Assembly (NCBI GenBank): GCA_000711775.1
Contig: ARYC01001303.1
Span: 1-64,000 of the forward strand
DNA length: 64,000 nucleotides
Origin: Oxytricha trifallax
Lineage: Eukaryota > Ciliophora > Spirotrichea > Sporadotrichida > Oxytrichidae
Direction: 5' to 3'
Below the pieces are notes generated by a model. The model had not been told where the DNA came from. It saw only the letters and a list, made by a program, of their open reading frames with translations, and ran no database searches. How positions within the stretch are numbered: the first letter of the stretch is position 1; the number at the start of each line of letters is the position of its first letter. Shown here in pieces: positions 11,321 to 21,737 of this stretch. A program made the position numbers and the translations under genes.

Positions 11321-14300
11321 TCAAATCTTTCTGCCTTTTGGACCGTTTTTGTCATTTTTAGGCTTACTATTGCTATCTTGGTTAACTTTGTCATACATTG
11401 TTCCCACAGTTTTAGTTGGATAGCCTGCGACCATACCTAATCCCTCATACTTAGGGGGGCGATTGCTCTTAGTGGGTGTATCCTAGCGATTTGTTTGAGT
11501 TTACAAATTGCCTTGAGTCACACCTGTTTGAGTGCTATTGTAATTGCCAGTTTCTTCCACTCTTGTGCCTGTGGCAGAAGTTAATAAAACAAAAATAAAA
11601 GTGAAATAATATTCAAGTGGGGCTGTTCATGACAGAAGCATGCGTTACATTATTTGGATCCATAATTGAGTTGTCTTGGAGTTTAATGTGATCAATTCTT
11701 GAAGGTCTTACAGCCTTGATATTGCCTTTCTCTAAATCTCCACTCTTGATGCAGCAAGAACAGACTTTATATTTGCAGATCCATTTTTATTGGCCATCAA
11801 TCATCTTTTTCATCATGCAGCATCTGAGCACAATCTATTTATATATATTAAATGTTAAATTGGAGGCATTAAATGATTTAGTGAATGACTAACATGATAC
11901 TGACAAGAATGGCTGAAGCAACTGGAATTATTACCATGTATACTAAATTGAAGTCACTGTCATCGCTTGATGAGCTTTTGGCACTATTCATAAATAACCA
12001 ATGATTATTTCCCTAAATTAGAAATTTATTGTAAAGTGGTGACTAAATTTCACTCAATTTATATTGTCTGTGGCCACGATCTATTCAAAATTGGTAGCAT
12101 CACCCCCAGTTTGTATAAATAATGTGGTGAGCATTCTATCATCATTAAGATTCAAGTTCTTGAACAATCTCTCTCCGAAGTAATCAACAAATGAGTTGTC
12201 AATCGTAGTATAGAAGTATCTCAACTCGCTGACGAAAGCTGCTGGCAATTAAGTAGTGTTAGAAACATTGCTTGTGGTGTTAGTAGTGGAGTTTGTTGAT
12301 TATGTGGAATTATCTGTTGTGTTGGTAGTGCTGTTTGTGGTGTCTGTTGTGTTGTGCTATCAGTTGTGTTTGTTGTGTTAGTGCTATCAGTTGTGTTGGT
12401 GCTATCAGTTGTATTTGTGCTATTTGAAGTGTCAGTCGTGGTATTTGTAGTAGTATCAGTTGTTGTGTTAGTTGTATTAGTAGTTGCAGTTCCATCAGTT
12501 GTGTTAGTTGTTGTACCATCAGTTGTGTTTGTCACAGTCACTGTGCTATCACCTCCATTGGTTGTTGTGGTCGTGGTAGTTGTTTCCTCAAGAACTCTTC
12601 TCAATCTTGTATTTTGGTCTTTATTTCCATTATCACTGCCATTGGTTCCATTGTTGGTTTAAGTCCCATCAGTATTGTTTTATGTTGAATCTGTTGTAGT
12701 ATTTGTTGAGGCATCAGTATTGTTTGAAGTCGAATTGGTGGTATCTGTGTTGTTGCTTGTACTATTTGTGGTTGAATTGTTACTATCAGTGTTCTTTCTA
12801 TTATTAAATTAGAAAGTTATTAGGATGGGTGACCCACAGGGGCCCGAGGCTGGAGACTTTCTAATAGAGCTTTCTACTACACTAAGGCCTACCGAGGCCA
12901 GGTAGGGGGTTGCTGGGTGCAACGCATGAGGGACCAGTCTGCGGGGTTTAATCTGTCAGATCCTAGACTCCTCGAGTATTCTGCACGCTAATGATTTCCC
13001 TGCATAGATGAGTTACCTGGCTTGAGTTCAGTTTCCTAGGTAATAGAAAGCAGGATGAAGGTATGCTCTGCCTTCGAAAGTGAGAAGACGGAAACCATTG
13101 AAGCCAACGATAAGGATTTTTCTCCCACACCGGGTTAGGGTGCTGAAGCTACCACAGCGAAAGGATAGGGATTACGTTTCCCAGCAGCGGTGGGACCGGT
13201 AAGCTTTTTTCTCCATCTTCTGTCATTCAGTTGGATCTCACGAGCTCTGTCCCCAGGTACAAACTGTGGTGACATCTTGATTCTGGGAGAAGACTAGCGA
13301 GAATGGTTTTTTCGGAGTTTTCTACTTTATGACTGCCACTTGACGGAAGTTTACCACGTCAACTCACTCAGATACGTCTACGTCACGACTAAAATTGATT
13401 GTTTGATTTTAGTATTAAACATTATATATGTTAAAATCATTAATCAAGTGTTGTTACTTGTACTATTTGTAGTTGAATTGTTGCTATCAGTGTTGTTACT
13501 TGTACTATTTGTGGTGGAATTACTACTATCAGTGTTATTGCTTGTACTATTTGTAGTTGAATTGTTGCTATCAGTATTGTTGCTTGTGCTATTTGAGGTT
13601 GAATTGTTACTATCAGTATTGTTACTTGTGCTATTGTTTGTCGAATTGCTACTATCAGTGTTATTGCTTGTGCTATTTGTGGTGGAATTGCTACCATCAG
13701 TATTATTGATTGTGCTATTTGTGGTTGAATTACTGCTGTCAGTCTAGTTAGATGTACTATTGTTTGTTGAATTGTTGCCACTATCAGTACCATTAATAAA
13801 AACATTTCACATTCTTCTAAAAATAAGACACTTTATTCATTGTGATTGGTGCTGTTTGTAGTATCAGTATTGTTTGACTGGGTGTTGTTATATTTTGAAG
13901 CATCGTACACTGGGATAGTCAAGTTCTTAGTCTCAATCACATAGAAGAAATACTCCTTCTTAGTCATCTTCTTTGGCTTATCCTCAGTATTCTAAATATA
14001 GAATTGATAACAAAATTATATAAATTATATTAATAAATGTTTTAGCAGTTGTTGTTATTCACTCATGTAAGGGTGATAGTGATGTATAATTAACATTAAA
14101 GCCTCATTTATTAATTATTAATTCTTGCGGTGTCTAAAAGAAGATTAAGAAATCAATGAGCTAGAAGTCAAACAGTTTACACATCAATATCTTATGTTTG
14201 CCAAAGAAATACTTAAGGTAAGGTTTCTTATGTTAGTTTGGGACATTTGAAGGCAAGTCGATTGAAGCAACTGGTTAGAGCGAGACCGCATATGTGACGG

Positions 14301-16649
14301 TACCCGTCACCTGTTCACTAGGAGGACCAATAGATCATTTGTCGATGATAAACTGTTGGCAGATCGGGGCTCGGACTACAGGCTCTCTCTCATCAGCCGA
14401 CCTAGCTATGACCTAAATATTTTATATAAGAAATTACAAATGTTTATAAGATTTCCTATTTATGTATAACTGTTCTTTAAAAATAAAGCTTTAAAAGATA
14501 TGTGTAATAATTGAAAAAAATAAATATAATTAATTTAACATTCATCTATAGTTGTATTAGTGGAATTGGTGGTGGTGTTATTTCCACTATCAGTTGTAGT
14601 ATTATTTCTAAAATATAAACATTTTAAGAATATAATAAATTATTATTAAATATAATCAAGTGCATGTTTGATAAAAAATGATCATAATTATTTACTAATT
14701 TATATTAATTTTACTTGTTTTTAGAATACTATTCGTATAATATATTTATTATAATGAAAGAGATATAATAGCCCATTAAATCAAAAGTAATAATTCCACT
14801 TATTAATTACTCATTTTTGGGCTATTTTTAGGTGATTTAAATAGTAATCTAACATTATTTTATTAAATTCAGTAAACTTATTTATTATTATAATTTATAA
14901 TTATTTCAAGGATAGTGGTTGTGTTTGTACTATTAGAGGTGTCGGTGTTATTTGTAGATGTAGTGGAGTTGTCACTAGAACCGTTACTGGTGTTGTTGGC
15001 ATCAGTATTTGAAGTGCTGTTGGTTGTATTTGATCCATCAGTGGTAGTTGTAGTGTTACTGCTATCAGTATCCAAAATATTATCATTTAAAACTTATTAA
15101 TATATTTATCAGTAGTAGTAGTATTGCTTGACGAATCTGTGGTAGAAGTGGTATTCTTTTCATTTAATATTGCTAAAATAGATAATATTAGGAAATTAGA
15201 GAAATACGAATTAATTAAATTAGAGAAGATAATCATAACTGGCACTGATTACATTTGCTTTTAAAAGTAATTTGATTTGATAAACTTTTAATATTAAACT
15301 TAATTATAATAATTAATTTTGACCAAATCGTACAAATTGTACATTATACTATTTGATATTTAAAAGTTTTAATTAATTAAGGCGTACTTTTGAAATCGTA
15401 CAATTTGTACATTGTACAGTTTAGAATTAATGTTTTTTAAAAATCAGATTGTACAAAAAGAATGAGATATATAATAGATTAGTAATTAATAAATTAAATG
15501 GTTGTAATGGAGAAATCTCTCTAAACTAAACACAAATGCATCAGAGTCATTATCGCAAACCCCAAAACCCCTCTGCTGTTTCTCTATGTGTTCTTGTGTA
15601 GTTTGATTATTCTGCTGCTATTAGTCTGTATTTCCCTCCGAGTAACAAGGATCACCTTCTCGCATAGTGTCTCCTCTATCATCCGTCCTGGGTCCAAAGA
15701 CCACCGTATGTCACTGAAGCAGTACCGTACAACACTCTGCATCTCTAACTTCTCACTATTCCATTTTGGCGACTCAAACATTACTAAACTAATCTCCGGC
15801 GGCAAAGAGTACCGTTAAAGACCCAGGACGGATGATAGAGGAGACACTATGCGAGAAGGTGATCCTTGTTACTCGGAGGGAAATACAGACTAATAGCAGC
15901 AGAATAATCAAACTACACAAGAACACATAGAGAAACAGCAGAGGGGTTTTGGGGTTTGCGATAATGACTCTGATGCATTTGTGTTTAGTTTAGAGAGATT
16001 TCTCCATTACAACCATTTAATTTATTAATTACTAATCTATTATATATCTCATTCTTTTTGTACAATCTGATTTTTAAAAAACATTAATTCTAAACTGTAC
16101 AATGTACAAATTGTACGATTTCAAAAGTACGCCTTAATTAATTAAAACTTTTAAATATCAAATAGTATAATGTACAATTTGTACGATTTGGTCAAAATTA
16201 ATTATTATAATTAAGTTTAATATTAAAAGTTTATCAAATCAAATTACTTTTAAAAGCAAATGTAATCAGTGCCAGTTATGATTATCTTCTCTAATTTAAT
16301 TAATTCGTATTTCTCTAATTTCCTAATATTATCTATTTTAGCAATATTAATTACTTAGGAGAAATAAGTTCTAATTCAAAATAATTGTAGGTATCGGTTG
16401 TAGATGTGGTGGAATCAGTAGTCGTATTAGTGGTCGTCACATCTGTAGTAGATGTAGTAATTTAGTACAAAATATTAATTAAATAGTTGACATTGTGTCT
16501 TAAAGCAATCTCTCGTTGAATTGCAATGCCTCTCTGTCTTTCTGGGACAGCAGACGTGAACGGAGGAGTGCACTGGAGTTGGCCTGAGTGAGGGAACTCA
16601 CATTCAGAAATGTAACTGTAAATATTGATAGGCACACAAAAATGCTCAT
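11321..16649 (-). CDS. g7: Asn/Ser/Thr-rich type I membrane protein, 11 IESs, frame-damaged
   Basis: Founder of the N/S/T membrane-protein family. Order: signal peptide (MSIFVCLSIFTVTFLNVSS, start 16649), Thr/Asn/Ser repeats, a folded domain (14406-14113, 13988-13842), eight 14-residue repeats of the DSNNSTTNSTSNNT type (13453-13790), more NTTD repeats, an ectodomain ending QIVATDNSAKSSSSDDSDF, one helix (YMVIIPVASAILVSIMLV), the juxtamembrane motif IDGQQKWICKYKVCSCC and a basic tail ending GPKGRKI. Removing 11 IESs leaves 2564 nt, one short of a multiple of three; the missing base lies near 12350. A TGA also interrupts the folded domain near 14336. Probably a heavily N-glycosylated surface protein (inference). 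Confidence 0.78.
11578..11618. other. IES in g7 (37 bp, pointer AAGT)
   Basis: Removal joins VMNSPT to SATGTRVEE in the cytoplasmic tail. Confidence 0.82.
11825..11888. other. IES in g7 (61 bp, pointer TGA)
   Basis: Removal joins the end of the membrane helix (SIMLV) to RCCMMKKMIDGQQKW. The pointer is only 3 bp, so exact edges are less certain. Confidence 0.72.
11985..12065. other. IES in g7 (77 bp, pointer TATT)
   Basis: Removal joins QIVATDN to SAKSSSSDDSD just before the helix. Confidence 0.82.
12788..13452. other. IES in g7 (659 bp, pointer AGTGTT) carrying a GC-rich block
   Basis: Removal restores an unbroken run of 14-residue NST repeats. AGTGTT recurs in other repeat units, so the repeat array itself offers alternative pointer partners. 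Nearly all of the IES is the GC-rich block at 12800-13430. Confidence 0.85.
12800..13430. mobile_element. GC-rich block of unknown nature inside a g7 IES
   Basis: About 630 bp at roughly 50% GC in DNA that is otherwise about 78% AT. It begins with a CTTTCT...AGAAAG hairpin and GGATGGGTGACC (reminiscent of the 5S rRNA internal control region, but the rest does not match 5S). The minus strand has no TGA in one frame across nearly its full length (for example FVPGDRAREIQLNDRRWRKK), which may be chance. It could be a SINE-like element, a structured RNA or foreign DNA. Confidence 0.6.
13453..13790 (-). repeat. 42-bp coding minisatellite in g7
   Basis: About eight units of a 14-codon repeat (DSNNSTTNSTSNNT type) with synonymous and Ser/Asn/Thr changes; each unit has two or three N-x-S/T sequons. 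Confidence 0.9.
13791..13841. other. IES in g7 (47 bp, pointer CATT)
   Basis: Removal joins TNSTNHN to GTDSGNNST at the edge of the repeat array. Confidence 0.82.
13988..14112. other. IES in g7 (121 bp, pointer TATT)
   Basis: Removal joins QTPQELIIN to TEDKPKKMTKKEY in frame. Confidence 0.78.
14406..14549. other. IES in g7 (140 bp, pointer CTAT)
   Basis: Removal joins NSTNTTI to ARSADEREPVV, the start of the folded domain. Confidence 0.78.
14597..14916. other. IES in g7 (316 bp, pointer TAGT)
   Basis: Removal joins NSTNTT to TTDSGNNTTT. The alternative 8-bp repeat GAAATAAT would shift the frame and was not used. Confidence 0.75.
15069..15110. other. IES in g7 (38 bp, pointer TATC)
   Basis: Removal joins SNTTTTD to TDSSNTTT. 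Confidence 0.82.
15150..16394. other. IES in g7 (1240 bp, pointer GGTAT) made of a foldback element
   Basis: Removal joins TTSTTDT to TSTTDSSSN. All but about 60 bp of the IES is the palindromic element at 15164-16350. Confidence 0.87.
15164..16350. mobile_element. Near-perfect foldback element with internal telomere-like repeats
   Basis: Arms of about 530 bp (15164-15692 and 15818-16350) are almost identical inverted copies around a 125-bp centre. Within each arm a C4A4-type tract (CAAACCCCAAAACCCC at 15557-15573, its inverse at 15943-15960) marks what looks like an inner, telomere-repeat-ended unit of about 400 bp. TBE-type transposons of hypotrichs have such C4A4 termini. The high arm identity implies recent origin or gene conversion. 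Confidence 0.88.
16455..16487. other. IES in g7 (29 bp, pointer TAGT)
   Basis: Removal joins LLQDTMST to TSTTDVTTTN right after the signal-peptide exon. Confidence 0.75.
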
Positions 16650-17689
16650 TTTATTAATTTTTTGGATTGGCATGCTTAAATTATATGTAGTAAATAATAT
16701 TAATATTGCACAGAAGTAAATCAAACTCAAATTAATAAATTTAAAGTATAAGTATAAATACATCAATTTAAAAACAGTTTTTTATTAACAAATATTTTTT
16801 AAATAATATATAAATAAGATGATTTTGTTTTTAATTTAAGTTATTTTATATTAATAGGTAGGAGCTAGAATCTCTTAGTTTTTCGCTTATAAATTTGACT
16901 TTTAATTTTTTAAATAAGTATAGATTTTATAAATATATTGAAATTATTAAACCTCAATTAGTAACTACATAATCTTTTATCTTCCTATTAACATTATGTA
17001 ATAATTCTTACCTTTTTAAGAAGTTTAGTATATTTTATAGCATTTTTTTGCTATTAATCTCCTTAATTTATCAGTTAGTTAATTTATATATAAATTTATT
17101 AAAATTTATAAATATTTTATGTTGCTGTTATAATTAGCAAGTCATAATAGTAAAATATTAAGTTTAATCACCCATAAGTATTAAATTCATTTCATTTTAA
17201 AATCACAATTTGATTCATCGAATGACTTGATTAAGTCGATGAAAATTAAGTTAATCATTTGTTCATTAATATTCAAATTAAACATCAATATATTAGACTG
17301 GATGCATTTTAGTTTCAATCATTTCAAATAAAGTAATTAAATAAATTCAGATTAAAAGTACAAAGTATTAATTTAGTTAATAATTTAAGCAAAGATATAA
17401 AGCTTAAGCTATTTTTCTATAGAAATTTCTCTATTTAAATATTCCTGAACATAATTTTCATTGATATCATTAACAACAAAAATATGTAGATAAAGACTTA
17501 GAATCACAACAATTCTCAGATAAAGACTTATAGCGATAAATTATAGCGAATTTTAAGATATTAAGTGTTTGGATAGTTAAATATATTAAATTATTTGATT
17601 CATGAAAATTATTAAATTAATATGGACTAAATTAAAATGTATCTTTATATCTAAAACATGTTATTACTTGTATATCTTTATCATTTTTG
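16650..17689. other. AT-rich spacer between g7 and g8
   Basis: About 1 kb of AT-rich DNA. It contains the g7 5' leader and nothing else that I can support. Confidence 0.5.
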
Positions 17690-19279
17690 TCAATCATATT
17701 TTTCAGCCCTTTATCTCTCTCTCTTAGGCATGAGTTCTTCCAAATTTTATACATTCATATAGTTTCTGTGTTTAAAAGAAATCAGGCTGTTATAGTAAGA
17801 TAGTAGAGTTTGCTATATTTAGTATATTTTGAGTATTTATGTTCATATCTTCATAAAAAAGAAACAGCACTTAATAGGAAAGACAATGTTCCCAGTAAAT
17901 TTAGTAAACTTAATTTCAGATGTATTCCTTATGAGAAACATGTTAATTTAAAAAGAAATCATTAAGAAAAGATTAATTAAGAATTCTTAATCACATATAA
18001 ACAGTAATAAATTTTGAGAATCCTGTTTCCCTTTTAAGAATATATGATGAGTCAGTGTCTAGTAAATTAAAACCATACATAATAAATTCAATGAGCCTCC
18101 CGTATAGCTTGTCAAACTCGAGCTGGTTGATACTGTTGAACAAAATTAATAAATTCATTTATTTTGACTAATATAGCTTTGAATTCATCTCATATGCTCA
18201 ATCGATATAATGATAAAGATTTTAACATTTATTTTTAAGTCTTTGAGGCACAGGTGGGTTATGAGCCGTAGCACTTTGCCTCCGCTGTGCAGTACCACTA
18301 AGTGGATGTGGCGATCATGCAGTTGAGGCACTTGCCGTCGTAGGAGGAGACCGTTGATCCAGTAAAACTAATGGTGAATGATAACGAACCGCTAGTTTAC
18401 TAATTAAAACCATACATATAATAGGTACTCCCTATTGGCACCGTCAACAATGAACCTCCCGTATATAAATACATAAAATTCATTAAAAATAGCTGGCGGA
18501 TACTGTTGATCCTATCGTGTAATACAAGAATAGTCCCATAAATTTTATTTTCTTATAGAAGTAAATTTTAATTTATAGAAAAGCACTTTCTAAATTTGTT
18601 TCTTAGATTTCTTAAGAATATATTTTATAGTCCGGATGGAATTGAACTAACGGAGAAGGAGATGGTGCGAGCAGTCATGGAATTTTTAATTTGAACGTAG
18701 CTGTAAGAGTCTGCAGTCACACTTTGACTATATGAATAGGCGGATCCAATCATGGAGTCGGTCATATCAATCTGCCCAACTTAAAGATTTTATGGGTTGC
18801 AGTTAAACAAGTTCTCTTAAACTATAAATCTTTTTTAACCCCTTTTTATTTGACTAATCCTTTTTGAATTCAATGTTTTAGAAAGACACGTAAATTTTTT
18901 CTTCTCAAAAATAACATTATAGAAATTACCATTTTAGTTCTGAGTCTTTGAGGCACAGGAAGCCGGTGAGTTGTCATTACAAGTTGAATCACCCATGCAC
19001 ATCCAGTAGGCCGCACTAAACCTTAGACACTGCACGCACTTGTTACTCAAAGATGTTACAACAGCTTATTTTAGTAATTTTTACTAAACAACATATAGTT
19101 TAATAACTTATACTTTGGAATATCAAAAATTTCAAATAACTTTATCTCTTTAAAATATACATTGAATATGTTTATTTGGTGAGTTCAGGAAGTAAACTTG
19201 TTGCACAAATTGCGAGGAGGAGTATCTTCTGATACTTCTAAACACACCCGTGTAAATACCAGTTATATTTCTCTTTCAT
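17690..19279 (-). CDS. g8: Cys-rich secreted/surface protein, 5 IESs resolved
   Basis: ATG 19279 opens MKEKYNWYLHGCVQKYQK followed by a signal-peptide core (ILLLAICATSLLPELT). After excision the ectodomain has two similar Cys modules, KCVQCLRFSAAYWMCMGD with a later C-C pair (18950-19060) and KCLNCMIATSTQWYCTAE (18245-18330), each ending in CASKTQ. Between them are beta-type segments (MIGSAYSYSQSVTADSYSY; GSLSFTISFTGSTVSS). The C-x2-C...W-x-C spacing recalls PSI-type or similar small disulphide domains, but I cannot name the family. The tail at 17690-17810 is hydrophilic and ends KRERQRAEKYD before TGA. One further IES between 17900 and 18040 is likely but unresolved. Confidence 0.7.
18156..18235. 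other. IES in g8 (70 bp, pointer CATTTATTTT)
   Basis: The longest pointer found (10 bp). Removal joins CASKTQKQ to MNLLILFNSINQL. Confidence 0.8.
18463..18491. other. IES in g8 (26 bp, pointer ATA)
   Basis: Removal joins STVSASY to TGGSLLTVP. The smallest IES seen. Confidence 0.7.
18530..18633. other. IES in g8 (97 bp, pointer ATAGTCC)
   Basis: Removal joins SSIPSGL to FLYYTIGSTVS. Confidence 0.87.
18810..18941. other. IES in g8 (126 bp, pointer AGTTCT)
   Basis: Removal joins CASKTQN to LFNCNPQNLQVG. Confidence 0.87.
19066..19177. other. IES in g8 (106 bp, pointer TTATTT)
   Basis: Removal joins LLPELTKQ to AVVTSLSNKCVQC, linking the signal peptide to the first Cys module. Confidence 0.87.
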
Positions 19280-19764
19280 TGACTTTTAATATTACTAATT
19301 ATATATGAATGCTTAAAATCATCATTTAGATTATTCCTTTTTCCAATTATATTTCCTTAATATTATTAGAAGTAAGTAAATTTGCCGAATAAATTAGAAA
19401 AAACACAAATTGGATATCCAAACCATTAATAAAACAATTTATCTCAAATCTTTTTGTTTAGAGAGTATATAAAGACTATAAAATGGCAAAGAGAGTTGCT
19501 TAATGCTGGCTAATGCTTTTTGAAATATTTTTGTATAATAATCTTTTACACTTATTTTACATTCCGTAAATCCTATACATATAAGTAAACTTTAATTTTA
19601 TCAGAAATTAGCATTAAAATTCTTATATTATTATAAAGTTTATTAGAAAATATATTGGTTAAAGATTTTAAATGAATAAATAACTAAGAATATTTTAGTT
19701 TAACTCTAAAAAATATCAATTGACTTATTAACTTATTATTTATATGTTGTATTCAATATTTATA
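19280..19764. other. AT-rich spacer upstream of g8
   Basis: About 485 bp of AT-rich DNA with no supported feature. Confidence 0.45.
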
Positions 19765-19945
19765 TAGGCAGTTCAGAGTTATAGTAAAGGCATGAAAATT
19801 TTCATTGACCCAAATATTCCATAAGATATCACTAAATTAAAGAATTTCCTTAAGATTATTTATGATAACCTTATAAAATAGTCTATTATTAATATCGATT
19901 GTTATGCTGCTTATTATTGTTAAGAGTAATTTATTAAGGTAATTT
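19765..19945 (+). CDS. g9: isolated plus-strand coding-like segment
   Basis: A plus-strand segment reads as a protein-like peptide (KGMKIFIDPNIPQDITKLKN...). The minus strand is also open here, so orientation is uncertain. It may be a stray MDS of another gene or the far end of g10. No family recognised. Confidence 0.3.
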
Positions 19946-20034
19946 ATACACAATTTATTTGTAAAAAAACAGCATTAAAATTTTTAATCATAAATTTTTA
20001 TAATCCACTATCTCTTTTTAGTATGAATTATAAA

Positions 20035-21688
20035 TAATTTCATTAAATTAATAACCTATGCTGTTTCTATTTCTTCATTTTCTTCCTGAGTAAGTTCCTA
20101 AATTAATTCCTCTTCATGCTGCCTTTATTTTGAGAATTAATCTTGCACGCTTACAAACTAAATGACATTCTCATTACTGCTGAAGTTGTTTTATAGCTAT
20201 TTTTGTTATTGTTAATAGCTCATTACTCTTTGAAGATATTTATAAGTTAATTTTATTACATCAAGAACATAGTTTTTTTTTAAAAAAAAAAGTATTAATT
20301 TATCTAGAATGATGCACTAGGGAAAAATATAAATTTTAATTAACTCTTAATCGGTGTTGACTGGTCTGTTCAGCCATTTCAGCTTGCCACTGCTCAAAAT
20401 TCATTTTATTTCTATACTGAAGTCGTTTCATAAAGTTGTTCTCTCCTATCGAGTCATCTAACTCCTGCATATTAGAAAATATAATTCTTTTTCGTTGATG
20501 GTCTCGATGCATGGACACTTAATGCACTTATGTTTGTTACAAATTTAGGAACATATAAGGAACTTTACTGCTTGGATACCCTGAGTGAACTTGTTTATCT
20601 TCCTCCACTCTGAAGTTATAAAGTTGCTAAATGATAGAAAATATAACAAATGTTCTTTGTTATAATTAGATGCTGTTGATCTTTGGGGTCAAGAAAATCA
20701 TCTAAAGTTAACGCACTTTGAGTCACCTAACTTAAAAATGTTTAAGCTCTTGCTAGGGGTATTCGAGGTATGTTACGCTGCTCGCTGTCAATCACCTATA
20801 TACTCTATCTTTAACGATTGCCACTGGTTGACTATTACTGTTTCTTGTGTTCTCTGTTAAAACTTAAATTTAAACATAAACTTTAGTCATAATCACGAAC
20901 TAAATTTAATGTAAGATAAAACTTGATAAGTTACTAGAAACTTGTTTTTTATTTAATCTTTATGGATTAAGGGGTAATGGATGAACTTTATTAGATCTTT
21001 AGGAAGGCACTTAAAGTGCAGCTTGCTAAATTTTAGATTTCAATGAAGGGATATTTGGAGGTTTTTTAGAGGATGTTTTGGGTGAGTATATTATAACTTA
21101 TAATTCTTTTTCATTATTATTACTTAGAATTAGGAGTGAAAATAAACCTCAATATGTTCCTAACTATATAATTTAATGATAACATTTTTTCTAATTTTAC
21201 AGAAAAGGGAGAAGGTTTGGAGGCTGTGTCCTAGAAATTTGGAGATAGAAAATTGCTAGAAAGTACATTTTAATTTTAAGTTGAGGCATCTGTACTTGTT
21301 GCACCACCCAATAGAGCAGTCAATTTTTGCATTTATGTGGAAGTGAAATTATCTTAGTGAGCTGAAGATGACCTGTTATCTGCTAGTCCTCCAAAAATCT
21401 ATATTATAAATATACAAACTATTTGTTATCTTTTATAAAATAAACAAAAATCATAAAAGTTTTTAATTAATTAAACTCAATTAATAAATTAAATCGAGAG
21501 TCTTTTCATGCTTATTTTTGGGGCTCTCTTAACTCCGAGCTAATTATTGTTTATCTACAGGAATTAAGATAAGATTGAGGAAATACAATAGATGTTAATA
21601 ATATAATCAATAAAATTTACCTGAGAGTTATTGTAAATATACGAAGTTGAATATTGCTAATTTTAGTTTATCTATTGCTATTATTGCA

Positions 21689-21737
<49 letters not shown>

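Noticed and set aside
12800-12870. 5S rRNA gene at the GGATGGGTGACC word
   Set aside because: Only the short control-region word matches; the rest of a 120-nt 5S gene is absent.
12354-13747. Long plus-strand frames of Val/Leu/Ser repeats at 12354-12662 and 13340-13747
   Set aside because: They are antisense readings of the Asn/Ser/Thr repeats of g7.
14325-14345. TGA read as an amino acid (W or C), suggested by in-frame TGA in g7
   Set aside because: g2/g3 and g5/g6 end at TGA at aligned positions, so TGA is a stop; the g7 case is better explained by mutation or error.
20975-21380. Plus-strand gene with a GTGAGT...ACAG intron (LEDVLGEKGEGLEAVSQ)
   Set aside because: The minus strand reads as Ser/Gln-rich sequence consistent with neighbouring g10 segments; the plus reading is its antisense.
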